Assembly (NCBI GenBank): GCA_963747755.1 | Contig: CAVVGK010000011.1 | Span: forward strand, 310,001 to 374,000 | DNA length: 64,000 nt | Reading direction: 5' to 3' | From: DATFVA01 sp963747755 | Lineage (GTDB): Bacteria > Bacteroidota > Ignavibacteria > Ignavibacteriales > Ignavibacteriaceae | In this document: positions 25,873 through 34,996 of the stretch, one piece after another | Position numbering within the stretch: the stretch's first letter is position 1 | How the letters are laid out: the number at the start of each line of letters is the position of its first letter | Notes under the pieces: model-generated | Database searches by the model: none | The model's input: the letters and a program-made list of their open reading frames with translations, nothing else | Told to the model about the DNA's origin: nothing | Translations under genes and position numbers: made by a program

Positions 25873-27750
25873 ATGCTACGGCTCAAAACTTATCTTATAG
25901 TCATATTGACGTTACTATTTGTGATCAATTCTTTCCCTCAGACTAAAGAGAGGAAAGATATTTCCGAAAAATATAAGTGGAACCTGACTGATCTCTATGC
26001 AACAGTCGCCGACTGGAAGAGCGCTAAATCAGAAATAAGCAGCAACATTGACAAGATTGAATCCTACAAGGGAAAACTGGATCAGGATGCGGCAACGCTT
26101 CTGAATTCAATGGATCTTTATTTTAATACTTTGAAGGAGTATTTCCGTTTTTCTACTTATTCGGGACTCCTCGCTGATGAAGATCTTTCTATTTCCACAA
26201 ACCAGGCATTAAGACAGGAAGCATCAACCCTGGGAACAAAATTCTCAGAATCTACTTCCTGGATAAGACCGGAAATTCTCGCTATGGATCCTGCAAAGGT
26301 GAAAAATTACTTTGCTGAAGAACCAAAGCTCGATCAGTATAAAATGTATATCGACGATATCCAGAGGATGAGAGCCCATACTCTTTCTGCTGAGCAGGAA
26401 AAGATACTGGCCTCCTTCGGATTAATTACAGATACACCATCTGATGTCTATAATGTTTTTAATAATGCCGAAATGCCTTATGCAAAGGTAAATCTTTCCA
26501 CAGGTGAAGAGGTTACTCTGACCAACTCAGCTTATACAAAGTACAGGTCGACCGGGGTAAAAGAGGACAGGGCAAAGATATTCAAGGCTTTCTTCAATAA
26601 ATACGGAGAATTTGAAAATACGATCGGAGCAAACTTTGCCGGAAAGGTTAAGACTGATTTTGTTTATGCGAAAGACAGGAATTATGAATCCGCATTGGCT
26701 GCCGCCGTCGATGGCCCTAATGTCCCTGTGGATGTGTATACTAACCTGATCAAGCAGATACATAATAGTCTTCCCACACTTCAGCGTTTCCTTGAATTGA
26801 AAAAGAAAATGCTGGGAGTTGATACTTTACACTATTACGATTTATATACTCCACTTGTTAAAAAAGTTGAAATGAATTTTACTCTTGAACAGGGTGAAGA
26901 TGTCATAAAGAAAGCTCTCCAGCCGATGGGTGAAGATTATATTGCTACCCTGAATAAAGCCTTCGGAAGCGGATGGATCGACTTTTTACCAAATGTCGGC
27001 AAAAGAAGCGGAGCATATTCTTCAGGCAGTGCGTATGACGTACATCCCTACATTCTAATGAACTGGAATGACGATTATGAATCTGTTTCTACTCTTGCTC
27101 ACGAACTTGGTCATACAATGCACAGCTATTTCTCAAGCAAAAACCAGCCGTTTGTAACTGCCGATTACCCTATATTCGTTGCAGAAATAGCTTCAACGTT
27201 TAATGAAAACCTGCTAAACCATTATATGGTTGCTCAGGCGAAAAATGATGACGAAAAGTTGTATCTCCTTGGAAGTTATCTCGAGCTTCTCAGAACTACC
27301 GTATTCCGCCAGACACTTTTTGCTGAATTTGAGCTTAAAGTTCATGAAATGGTAGAGAACCAGGAACCAATAACCGGTGAGAATCTGAGTAAATTATACT
27401 ATGATCTGGTAAAGGAATATTACGGCAATGATAAGGGTGTATGTGTGGTAGATCCTTATGTGGCATATGAATGGGAATATATACCTCATTTTGTTAACTA
27501 TACTTATTATGTTTACCAGTACTCAACTTCACTCATTTATTCTACGGCTCTTGCCGAAAAGGTCTTAACAGAAGGAAAGCCTGCTGTTGATAAATACTAT
27601 AATATTCTTAAGGGCGGAAGTTCTGAATATCCTATCGAATTGATTAAAAAAGCAGGAATTGACCCGCTTTCTGCAGAACCCTTTAAGCTGACAATGAAAA
27701 AAATGAATGACGTGATGGATCAGATGGAAGAGATTCTTTCGAAGAAATAA
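25873..27750 (+). CDS. pepF: Oligoendopeptidase F, exported form
   Basis: Zinc metallopeptidase of family M3 that cleaves short peptides. Seen in 625 residues: an N-terminal hydrophobic signal (about 4-22, ending SFPQ), the PepF opening ISEKYKWNLTDLYATVADW, the zinc site HELGHTMHS (about 412-420) and the downstream glutamate motif AEIASTFNENLLNHYM. The domain order and length match PepF apart from the added signal sequence, which suggests a periplasmic rather than cytoplasmic enzyme. An AGGGAG ribosome site precedes the ATG. Convergent with the GT39 gene across a hairpin-rich gap. Confidence 0.93.
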   Translation: MLRLKTYLIVILTLLFVINSFPQTKERKDISEKYKWNLTDLYATVADWKSAKSEISSNIDKIESYKGKLDQDAATLLNSMDLYFNTLKEYFRFSTYSGLLADEDLSISTNQALRQEASTLGTKFSESTSWIRPEILAMDPAKVKNYFAEEPKLDQYKMYIDDIQRMRAHTLSAEQEKILASFGLITDTPSDVYNVFNNAEMPYAKVNLSTGEEVTLTNSAYTKYRSTGVKEDRAKIFKAFFNKYGEFENTIGANFAGKVKTDFVYAKDRNYESALAAAVDGPNVPVDVYTNLIKQIHNSLPTLQRFLELKKKMLGVDTLHYYDLYTPLVKKVEMNFTLEQGEDVIKKALQPMGEDYIATLNKAFGSGWIDFLPNVGKRSGAYSSGSAYDVHPYILMNWNDDYESVSTLAHELGHTMHSYFSSKNQPFVTADYPIFVAEIASTFNENLLNHYMVAQAKNDDEKLYLLGSYLELLRTTVFRQTLFAEFELKVHEMVENQEPITGENLSKLYYDLVKEYYGNDKGVCVVDPYVAYEWEYIPHFVNYTYYVYQYSTSLIYSTALAEKVLTEGKPAVDKYYNILKGGSSEYPIELIKKAGIDPLSAEPFKLTMKKMNDVMDQMEEILSKK

Positions 27751-28083
27751 TCTGTCCTGATTCAAGGGGTTCAAATATTGCTCTATTTCAATCCCGGTTC
27801 CGCTGCAGTCGGCGGGCCGGGATATTTCATCTCTGTAAAATCTTTCCGTATGGAATAATCTGTCGTAGCTTCAAATCCTCGGTCACACTTAGCTGGCCTC
27901 GGTGAGATTCATTTAATGCAAAAAAGGTCATAGTTACTATATATCTATGCTCATCGGTGACTCCAGGCAATCACACCGGCAAAAGGGACGTCATCGCACA
28001 GGATAATTAAATGTTAAGTCATATCTTGATCCTGTAATTAATCATCAGCGATATGATAATTAATATTTAACTCCTTCCCCCAA

Positions 28084-28143
28084 ATAACAGAGAAAGAGGG
28101 TTTTATAGTTAGAACGATCGACTGTGAACTCTTTCTCTGTTAT
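28084..28143. repeat. 15-bp perfect inverted repeat with 30-bp spacer
   Basis: ATAACAGAGAAAGAG at 28084-28098 is repeated exactly as its reverse complement CTCTTTCTCTGTTAT at 28129-28143. The spacer TTATAGTTAGAACGATCG-rich sequence has no frame of note. The stem is longer than an ordinary terminator and the loop is large, so it could be a bidirectional terminator, a small mobile-element end pair or a relic. Confidence 0.7.
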
Positions 28144-28170
28144 CTCTCCTTTAAATTTCCTGAATTTATT

Positions 28171-28206
28171 AAAATTCCTGCCGGTTCCCTGCTTTGCAGC
28201 CGGGAA
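28171..28206 (-). terminator. Likely terminator of the GT39 gene
   Basis: On the minus strand TTCCCGGCTGCAAAGCAGGGAA can fold (TTCCC/GGGAA and TGC/GCA stems) and is followed after a few bases by AATTTTAAT. It lies 29 bp after the GT39 stop codon in the direction of transcription. Confidence 0.5.
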
Positions 28207-28234
28207 GGTCTAATTCAATGTTGAATTCTTTACT

Positions 28235-29791
28235 TCAAATAAATGTTCTTGATCGCAGCCAGATTTCTTTTAAAGAACGGTAAATATTGCTGCAGATATA
28301 AATCGGAAGATTGTTTTCATAAGGCATGCTATACTCAGCTTTGTGTATGGCCCCAATAGTCACACTACCACAGGCCGATTTATGATCGTCCAAATTTCCA
28401 CCTATAATAATTACCGTTTTGATTTTGTTTGAATCGGGATGCGCCCAGTACCAGTATGAGTTGTGAGGACAAACTACTTCAGGCAGCATATATCGAGATG
28501 AATAATAATCGAGCGCTCCAGCCTCTCCATAATTAGAAGCCAGAACGATTGTAGAGACCTTCTCTGAATCGGGAAGTGATGCGTATACCTTTGAAACGGT
28601 TGCTGCCAGTTCCTCCCACCCAAACCTGTCAGCATAAAATTGGGGAAGCTCCGAGAGCTCTTTATGTTCGGAATTCGTTGGCGATATACCCAGAAACTTT
28701 GAATATGATATAAAAGTATCAATAGGGAGCACAGGCAAAGCCATAGGCATAGCAATGAATCCCGCGATCACTATCAGCATAGCAAAACTATATTTTATCC
28801 ATTCATATTTCATTCCTGTGAATAATCGTTCAATGAATATACCGCCGCCTGCATAAACGAGAGGATAGGCTGCGGCCAGATATTCAGGTTTACTATGCCA
28901 GTTAATAATGAGTATCAGAAAGGTGGTCAGAAAGATAATTCCCAGCACCCTGTATTCTTTTAAACTTCGGCTTACTAAAAGAAAAATCAGACCGGGCAGC
29001 CAGACAAGAATAGTCAGAGGTCCTGCCAGAAGCAGTTGCCCTTTCATAAAATCAAGGGGTGTTAATGTTGAATATTTATATTGGGAAGCATTCCTCATAA
29101 ATTCAATATGGGCAAAATCATGGGTAATATTCCAGATTATAAAAGGAGAGAATATCACGAGGGATATCAAGGCAGCCAGGTAAGGCCAGGGCGTCTTCAA
29201 ATGGGTTCTCAGAGGTGTGAAGATTAAAGCAGCGAATAAGCCCGCTCCGAACCAGGCTATACTGATTTTATTCAACATCCCGAGCCCTATTACAATTCCG
29301 AGGATAATCCATAGAGAAGGTTTATTCTCTTGTATCATTTTTACGACAAAGTATGCAGAAAGCACCCAGAAGAACTGATCAAAAGAGTTCATCGAAAAAA
29401 ATGAATTCATAGCTAGGAAGATGGGTGAAAATGAAAGAGTAATGCAGGCAATTAGCACACCGACCAATCCCCCGCCGATCCTGGCAGTAAGCAGTCCGGT
29501 AAAATAAACTGAGACCGCTGCTGTAATGGATGGCAGAAGCCTTATAGCAAAAAGAGAATCACCCGATATCCATCTGCTGAAAGCCAGCAGATAAATAGAC
29601 AAAGGAGGCTGATCAACATATCCGGCAGCAAGGTGATTCGAGCAGGCAATGTAATAAAATTCGTCTCTGAATATACCGTAACCAGCAAACAGATTGGTGT
29701 ACAGATGCAGAAAGAGTGTGAAAGCTGATATTACAAATAATGCTATCCGGGTATTACGGGATATTGCAAAAGGTCTAATTTCACTTTTCAT
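28235..29791 (-). CDS. Glycosyltransferase family 39-like membrane protein (ArnT/PMT type)
   Basis: Seen in 518 residues: about ten to eleven hydrophobic helices over residues 15-360 and a hydrophilic C-terminal domain (about 370-518). The first periplasmic loop has the acidic motif YGIFRDEFYYIACSNHL, followed by GYVDQPPLSIYLLA, the catalytic-aspartate and PP pattern of polyprenyl-phosphate-dependent mannosyl or arabinosyl transferases. These enzymes move a sugar from an undecaprenyl-phosphate donor onto lipid or protein on the periplasmic face. Acceptor and sugar unknown. Separated by 65 bp from the upstream saccharopine dehydrogenase-like gene on the same strand. Confidence 0.85.
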   Translation of the reverse strand: MKSEIRPFAISRNTRIALFVISAFTLFLHLYTNLFAGYGIFRDEFYYIACSNHLAAGYVDQPPLSIYLLAFSRWISGDSLFAIRLLPSITAAVSVYFTGLLTARIGGGLVGVLIACITLSFSPIFLAMNSFFSMNSFDQFFWVLSAYFVVKMIQENKPSLWIILGIVIGLGMLNKISIAWFGAGLFAALIFTPLRTHLKTPWPYLAALISLVIFSPFIIWNITHDFAHIEFMRNASQYKYSTLTPLDFMKGQLLLAGPLTILVWLPGLIFLLVSRSLKEYRVLGIIFLTTFLILIINWHSKPEYLAAAYPLVYAGGGIFIERLFTGMKYEWIKYSFAMLIVIAGFIAMPMALPVLPIDTFISYSKFLGISPTNSEHKELSELPQFYADRFGWEELAATVSKVYASLPDSEKVSTIVLASNYGEAGALDYYSSRYMLPEVVCPHNSYWYWAHPDSNKIKTVIIIGGNLDDHKSACGSVTIGAIHKAEYSMPYENNLPIYICSNIYRSLKEIWLRSRTFI

Positions 29792-29856
29792 AAGAAATAA
29801 AAAGATATTTTAGGAAGCTGAAATAGAATAACAAATGAGATAGACTGAAAATCATA

Positions 29857-30960
29857 TTATTTATGGGTAATATTAATATGTCTTGCGGCAAGATATTTTA
29901 CGACTTCTTCAAAACAATTTTCTTCACTTCCGATGTACTCCGGAGGCGAGATTCCTTTCCGCGTATAATTTCCGTTTAATACCAGGTTTACAGCTGCTGT
30001 ACAGGTGTATCCCGTGGTCCTTGCCATTGATGAAGTATTGGTTGTCTTATTGTATTTATCGTATAGTGAATACTCAATCTCACTTCCCTCACCCTGAATA
30101 GCTATCTTCAAATATGTGAATTCCTCCTCGCCTTCTTCAAGTTTCCATATCGGGAAAAGAAGTTTTGATGACAAATCCAGCGGCCTTATTTTCTTACCGT
30201 CTACGTCAATTTCTTCTTTATCAAAAAACCCTGTTTCTCTTAAGATCCTCATTAATTCTATATGTCCCGGATAGCGTAATGTTTTCTCCTTCATATCAGG
30301 GATGTTTATTGTGGTAAGCAGAGACCTTAACCCGTCTGTATTAAATGCTTCAAGTGTCCCCGCTTCTGTTTCTATCAGCTCAGGGTCTGATAATGCCAGT
30401 TTGGTTACAATTTTGCCGTTTATCTTAATCCTGGCGGGACGGGTATATTCTTCTATTACATCCGGAGGGGAGAAAGGAGCCTTGTATTCAAACGGCCACT
30501 TACGATCTACCGGTAATCCTCCGACATAACATTCGAAAGAATCTATCTTCATCTTTGAATTATGATACCCAAGGATGATGTTGCTTAGTCCCGGCGCAAC
30601 TCCGCAGTCGACAACCGCAGTTACGCTATTTTTCTTTGCAAGTTCATCCAGAATGAAAGGGTCTTCATCAAAGAATGATATATCCACTACATTTTTACCT
30701 TCTTCAATGATCGTTTTTAAGGTCCTGAATCCCATAAATCCCGGGACGGCTCCAACTACTATATCTGCACCCGCTGCAGCACCGCGCAGCTGCTTTTCAT
30801 CGGACAAATCCGTCTGTTTTATAATGATTTTTGTTCCTGATGATACCCGTCGGAGTCTTTCCTTGCTGATATCGCATACGGTAACATCGTAATCTTTTGA
30901 AAGATCAATAGCTATTGCACTCCCCACCATACCTGCCCCCAATACGGTAATTTTTTTCAT
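29857..30960 (-). CDS. Saccharopine dehydrogenase family oxidoreductase
   Basis: Seen in 367 residues: an N-terminal Rossmann motif ITVLGAGMVGSAIAIDL (about 4-20), CDISKERL, the VVGAVPGFMGFRTLK segment and NVVDISFFDED, then a C-terminal catalytic domain with DCGVAPGLSNIILGYH. This is the layout of saccharopine dehydrogenase and lysine 6-dehydrogenase-like enzymes that act on amino-acid derivatives with NAD(P). At 367 residues it is closer to the lysine 6-dehydrogenase size. Substrate not determined by sequence; no other lysine genes are nearby. It is divergent from the AarF/UbiB-like gene. Confidence 0.85.
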   Translation of the reverse strand: MKKITVLGAGMVGSAIAIDLSKDYDVTVCDISKERLRRVSSGTKIIIKQTDLSDEKQLRGAAAGADIVVGAVPGFMGFRTLKTIIEEGKNVVDISFFDEDPFILDELAKKNSVTAVVDCGVAPGLSNIILGYHNSKMKIDSFECYVGGLPVDRKWPFEYKAPFSPPDVIEEYTRPARIKINGKIVTKLALSDPELIETEAGTLEAFNTDGLRSLLTTINIPDMKEKTLRYPGHIELMRILRETGFFDKEEIDVDGKKIRPLDLSSKLLFPIWKLEEGEEEFTYLKIAIQGEGSEIEYSLYDKYNKTTNTSSMARTTGYTCTAAVNLVLNGNYTRKGISPPEYIGSEENCFEEVVKYLAARHINITHK

Positions 30961-31093
30961 CTGAGTACCTCGACTAATGTTGATTTAGAATAACGCACAG
31001 ACAAATGCTCTAAATTGCGTTATATTTCTGCAAAGTTAAGAATAAACAGAATTTGTTACTCCACAAATAACGATAAAATTACCGGTCAGATTT

Positions 31094-32764
31094 ATGCTTG
31101 TCACCTTAAATCCTGAAAAATTAAAGAGATATAAAAATATCACTCTGCTTATTATCCGGCACAATAATGAACCCATCTTCAGAAAATCAGAGTTTGATGA
31201 AAATGAGATTGGAAAGGATCAGGAGGATACTGAAGTCAGAAAAGATGCTGAAAAGCTCTGTGAAGAGCTGGAAGGATTGGGACCCACATTTATAAAGCTG
31301 GGCCAGCTTCTGTCCACCCGGCCAGATCTGCTTTCGCATCCCTATATTGAAGCCCTTACAAAACTCCAGGATAACGTTCCACCTTTCTCTTTTGATGAAG
31401 TGGAAAAAACTGTTACTGAAGAGCTGGGTGTGAGGTTGTCAAAGGCTTTTAAAGAATTCAATGAGAAACCTATTGCTGCTGCTTCATTGGGACAGGTGCA
31501 CAGAGCGGTTCTTAGAAACGGTAAAGAAGTTGCCGTTAAAGTACAGAGACCAGGGGTAAGAGAAATTGTTCTTGAAGATTTGAACGCCCTGAAGGACATT
31601 GCAGAAACTATCGATAAGCATACCGAGATCGGAAGGAAATATCTGTTTGAAGATCTTCTCGAAGAATTCCGCAGGTCGATTCTGCTTGAACTTGATTACC
31701 TGAAGGAAGCTCAGAATCTGATAAGACTCAGAGATATTGTAAAAAACTATGATGATATTGTAATTCCTCAGCCTGTTGCCGATTATACATCCTCACGTGT
31801 GCTTACAATGGGTTTTATTCACGGCATCAAGATATCGGAATTCAGCCCTATAGCCAGACTCGATACTGATGGATATAAACTGTCATCCGATCTGCTGAAG
31901 GCATATCTCGACCAGGTATTGATTCATGGATTCTTCCATGCCGATCCGCATCCGGGTAATGTATTTCTTACTTACGATAAGAAGATAGCGCTCATCGACC
32001 TCGGTATGACGGCCCGGGTTACACCCGCTATGAGGGATCTTTTACTGAAGCTCCTCCTGGTAATCAGCGAGGGAAAAGGGGAAGAGGCAGCAAATATAAG
32101 TCTTAAACTGGGGAAGCCGCTCGATAATTTTAACGAGGATCAGCTGAAAAAGGATATAAGTTATTACGTCAGCCGCTACTATAATGCTTCACTCGATGAC
32201 ATCCAGGTGGGCAGAGTTGTTGCTGAGCTTGCTCAGATCTCTGCTAAAAACGGACTCAGGCCTTCGGCCGATCTTACTATGCTGGGAAAGACACTTCTAA
32301 ATCTCGATGAAATAGGAAAGCTGCTTGAACCGGAATTCAATCCTAATAAGGTGATAAAGCAGCATGCAGAATATGTAATGCAGAAGCACATGCTTAATAA
32401 CTTCTCCCCTGGTAATATATTCTCTTCTCTTCTTGAAATGAATGAACTTGTAAGGAAACTCCCCTCAAGAATCAACAAACTGCTTTACCTCGTTTCAAAT
32501 AATAAACTGAGAATAAAGATAGATGCAATCGATGAACTCAGACTTACAAGGGATCTGCAGAAAATTGCAAACAGGATAACTCTGGGCGCAATAGTAGCGG
32601 CCTTTATTATTGCGGCAGCCCTGATGATGAGGGTAAACACCGAATTCACGATATTCGGTTATCCGGGTCTGGCAATGATATTGTTTCTCTTTGCAGGGGT
32701 TTGCGGACTAGCAATAATGATCAGCATACTTAAATATGACGAAGGCAGGAAAAAAAAATTATAG
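31094..32764 (+). CDS. ABC1/AarF/UbiB family atypical kinase
   Basis: Seen in 556 residues: the family opening LGPTFIKLGQLLSTRPDLL (KxGQ motif, about 58-76), the Ala-rich nucleotide loop AAASLGQVHRA (in place of a glycine-rich loop), VAVKVQRPGV with the catalytic lysine, HADPHPGNVF (about 289-298) and IDLGMTARV (DFG-equivalent). Two C-terminal membrane helices (about 499-548) anchor it. Known: UbiB-type proteins support quinone lipid biosynthesis or trafficking through ATPase activity. In this lineage menaquinone would be the expected client, but no quinone genes are adjacent. Convergent with the YihY gene, 14 bp between the stops. Confidence 0.92.
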   Translation: MLVTLNPEKLKRYKNITLLIIRHNNEPIFRKSEFDENEIGKDQEDTEVRKDAEKLCEELEGLGPTFIKLGQLLSTRPDLLSHPYIEALTKLQDNVPPFSFDEVEKTVTEELGVRLSKAFKEFNEKPIAAASLGQVHRAVLRNGKEVAVKVQRPGVREIVLEDLNALKDIAETIDKHTEIGRKYLFEDLLEEFRRSILLELDYLKEAQNLIRLRDIVKNYDDIVIPQPVADYTSSRVLTMGFIHGIKISEFSPIARLDTDGYKLSSDLLKAYLDQVLIHGFFHADPHPGNVFLTYDKKIALIDLGMTARVTPAMRDLLLKLLLVISEGKGEEAANISLKLGKPLDNFNEDQLKKDISYYVSRYYNASLDDIQVGRVVAELAQISAKNGLRPSADLTMLGKTLLNLDEIGKLLEPEFNPNKVIKQHAEYVMQKHMLNNFSPGNIFSSLLEMNELVRKLPSRINKLLYLVSNNKLRIKIDAIDELRLTRDLQKIANRITLGAIVAAFIIAAALMMRVNTEFTIFGYPGLAMILFLFAGVCGLAIMISILKYDEGRKKKL

Positions 32765-32778
32765 TTTAATACCTGCTG

Positions 32779-33642
32779 TCATTTGTCTTCGTCCTTCTTG
32801 AATGTTCCGTACCTTTTAGCATATATTTTTGTAAACTCCGCACCGAAAAGAAAGATAAGCGAAGAATAAAAAATCCACAAATAAAGGATCGTGAATGTGC
32901 CGATTGATCCGAAGGCTGTTTCGATCTTTGAATTTTTTACGTTGATGGCAACAAGTACCTGAACTATTAAAAACAGAAATGCTGTCACAAACGCACCTAT
33001 CCATACATCCGACCAGTTTATGTCAACTTCAGGGAGAATCTTATAAACCATTGCAAAAAGGACCGTCAGAAGCAGAAAAGATATTACGTAATCGGATATT
33101 GTAATTAAAAATGCAGGGATAGGGATTATATCATTCAACTTTGACTGCACATTCTGCATTATCGGGTTTTTTAGAACCAGGGCCAGTACAAGTAGTCCCA
33201 CAATAGACAGCATCATAAATGAGAAGCCGTATTTTTTAACTTTATTCATTATTCCCTTCTGCTTGCCGGTATCTATATCCCAGATGGTGTTCAATGCAGT
33301 CCTGATCTGATAGAATATCATCGTGGATCCGAAAAATAACAGAGGGATACTGGTTAAAATTGTCATAAAATTCGTAGATGAACTGGAGGCTTTCTGTACT
33401 ATCTGCTGAATTATCTGGGCGGGTTTATCCCCCACCATGCTCTGCATTTGTGATACTATCTGCTGAATTGTATTTGCTTTCCCCATAAAAGAGCCTATCA
33501 GCATTACGAGGAGGGTTAAAATAGGACCCAGGGATAGAACTATATAAAAGGAAATTCCTGCACCTACAAAAAGCGGTTTATGCCCACCCCATTCCTTTCC
33601 TGTCTGTTTTGTCAGCTGCCATATTATTTTAGGATGCTTCAT
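32779..33642 (-). CDS. YihY/BrkB family inner membrane protein
   Basis: Seen in 287 residues: six or so hydrophobic helices and the family motif region GAGISFYIVLSLGPILTLLV (about 27-46), NTIWDIDTG near residue 119 and LPEVDINWSDVWIGAFVTAF (about 200-219), then a C-terminal helix pair and a charged tail. This is the YihY (formerly annotated RNase BN) fold. The molecular function of the family is unknown; older ribonuclease and BrkB names are not supported as activities. Monocistronic, between the UbiB-like and HAD genes. Confidence 0.9.
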   Translation of the reverse strand: MKHPKIIWQLTKQTGKEWGGHKPLFVGAGISFYIVLSLGPILTLLVMLIGSFMGKANTIQQIVSQMQSMVGDKPAQIIQQIVQKASSSSTNFMTILTSIPLLFFGSTMIFYQIRTALNTIWDIDTGKQKGIMNKVKKYGFSFMMLSIVGLLVLALVLKNPIMQNVQSKLNDIIPIPAFLITISDYVISFLLLTVLFAMVYKILPEVDINWSDVWIGAFVTAFLFLIVQVLVAINVKNSKIETAFGSIGTFTILYLWIFYSSLIFLFGAEFTKIYAKRYGTFKKDEDK

Positions 33643-33821
33643 TCATTCTGATGTTTGTTCTGTTAACTTCAGGAATATACAATATTTACTTCCGCTTGTA
33701 TTTAACCCAAGCCACATGAATGCTAACCCCCCACCCTTTTGTTTTTCCTCTCATTCATTTTTTCGGAAATTAAAAAAGATGCTTAAGTTATTATCACTTA
33801 TTCATTTTTTTATGTGTGATA

Positions 33822-34472
33822 ATGCGGAGAATAAAGCATATCTGTTTTGATCTTGATGGGACGTTGATCGATTCGTATCAGACTATCTTCAAAACTACTG
33901 TTAAAACACTTCAGCATCTGAAAATTGAAGAACCATTGATGGAAATTGAATTTCATAAGCGAATAGGTCACCATTTTTTTCACATTTTCAAAGACCTTAA
34001 CATCCCTGTGTCAGATATTGAGGAATTTATTGATATCTATAAAGGATACTACTTCGACTTCATTGACGATTCCGTTATCTATCCCGGCGTAACAGATGTT
34101 CTTAAACAGTTGCACGGACGGCAAATCAAAATCTCGCTTCTTACTACGAAGGGACAGGACCAGGCTGATAAGATTATTGATCACTTTAAACTGAGGAAAT
34201 ATTTCTCACTCGTTACCGGAAGAAGGAAAGATCTCCCTATAAAACCTTCTCCTGAACCATTACATTTTATATGCAATGAACTAAGGGTTGAGGAAAGTGA
34301 AACCATGATGGTGGGCGATTCGGAACTCGATATAAACTGCGGAAAGAATGCAAAGACTTACAGCTGCGGAGTAACCTACGGATACAGAACTAAAGAGGAG
34401 CTGAAATCTGCAGAACCTGACTTTATGATTAATGATATCGGAAGTCTGATAAAATTGGTTGAAGATATTTGA
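33822..34472 (+). CDS. HAD superfamily phosphatase (phosphoglycolate phosphatase-like)
   Basis: Seen in 216 residues: motif I CFDLDGTLIDS (nucleophile Asp, about 8-18), a helical cap (about 20-85), motif II LLTTKGQ (about 108-114), a lysine after it in the KPSPEP turn and motif III MMVGDSELDINCGKNA (about 164-179). This is a subfamily IA HAD hydrolase of phosphoglycolate phosphatase size. I take the ATG at 33822 (MRRIKHICFD); a GTG two codons earlier is also possible. The gene is followed by a convergent thioesterase. Likely cytoplasmic phosphatase on a small phosphorylated metabolite; substrate not predictable. Confidence 0.87.
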   Translation: MRRIKHICFDLDGTLIDSYQTIFKTTVKTLQHLKIEEPLMEIEFHKRIGHHFFHIFKDLNIPVSDIEEFIDIYKGYYFDFIDDSVIYPGVTDVLKQLHGRQIKISLLTTKGQDQADKIIDHFKLRKYFSLVTGRRKDLPIKPSPEPLHFICNELRVEESETMMVGDSELDINCGKNAKTYSCGVTYGYRTKEELKSAEPDFMINDIGSLIKLVEDI

Positions 34473-34497
34473 AACTGTACGCTTTCAGGGATATCCT

Positions 34498-34974
34498 CTA
34501 CTCCACCATCTTCCCCGGCATCTGTACCGCAACAACTCTTCCCCGGGCAGTAACAATCCCATTTGCTGAAACTGTAATTTCAGAGATAACTTTCCTGCCT
34601 TTTATTTCAGCAATTTTTCCCCTTATCTCAAGTTCGGGCCCCAGTGGAGTCGGAGCTAGGTAATCCACCTGCAGTGAAGCAGTTACAAACCGGAAAGGAG
34701 GTTCTGTTCCAGGTTCCCTGCCTTCATTCCTGTAGGCCGCAAGGGCGGCAGTTCCTGTACCGTGACAATCAATTAATGATGCGATTAGTCCGCCGTATAC
34801 GTAACCGGGAATTGCTATATGATAGGGCTTCGGTGTGAAGCGGGAAAGCGTTTCATCTCCGTCCCAGACAGTTTTTATCTGATGACCCTTCTCGTTTAGC
34901 CTCCCGCACCCGAAACAGTAGCTTAACTGTTCAGGATAATAGTCCTGTATGGCTTTTATCTCCACTTCATTCAC
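34498..34974 (-). CDS. PaaI-type hotdog thioesterase
   Basis: Seen in 158 residues: an N-terminal CFGCGRLNEKGHQI segment, the hotdog core with PGYVYGGLIASLIDCHGTGT (about 56-75, carrying the catalytic acidic or His/Asp region) and a strand FVTASLQVDYLAPTPLGPEL typical of acyl-CoA thioesterases of the PaaI/4HBT family. It probably hydrolyses an acyl- or aryl-CoA in the cytoplasm. The Cys-x2-Cys-Gly opening occurs in a subset of the family and might bind metal. It lies 22 bp downstream of the manganese/metal exporter gene on the same strand. Confidence 0.85.
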   Translation of the reverse strand: MNEVEIKAIQDYYPEQLSYCFGCGRLNEKGHQIKTVWDGDETLSRFTPKPYHIAIPGYVYGGLIASLIDCHGTGTAALAAYRNEGREPGTEPPFRFVTASLQVDYLAPTPLGPELEIRGKIAEIKGRKVISEITVSANGIVTARGRVVAVQMPGKMVE

Positions 34975-34996
34975 TTAATGATTGTGAAAGAAAACT

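Larger units (their letters stand above)
27751..28234. other. Convergent gap with several inverted repeats
   Basis: 484 bp with no gene between pepF and the GT39 gene. It holds a hairpin ATCCCGG...CCGGGAT at 27791-27823, which may end pepF transcription, a long inverted repeat at 28084-28143 and a likely terminator of the GT39 gene at 28171-28206. The stretch 27840-28080 shows nothing else I can name. Confidence 0.5.
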
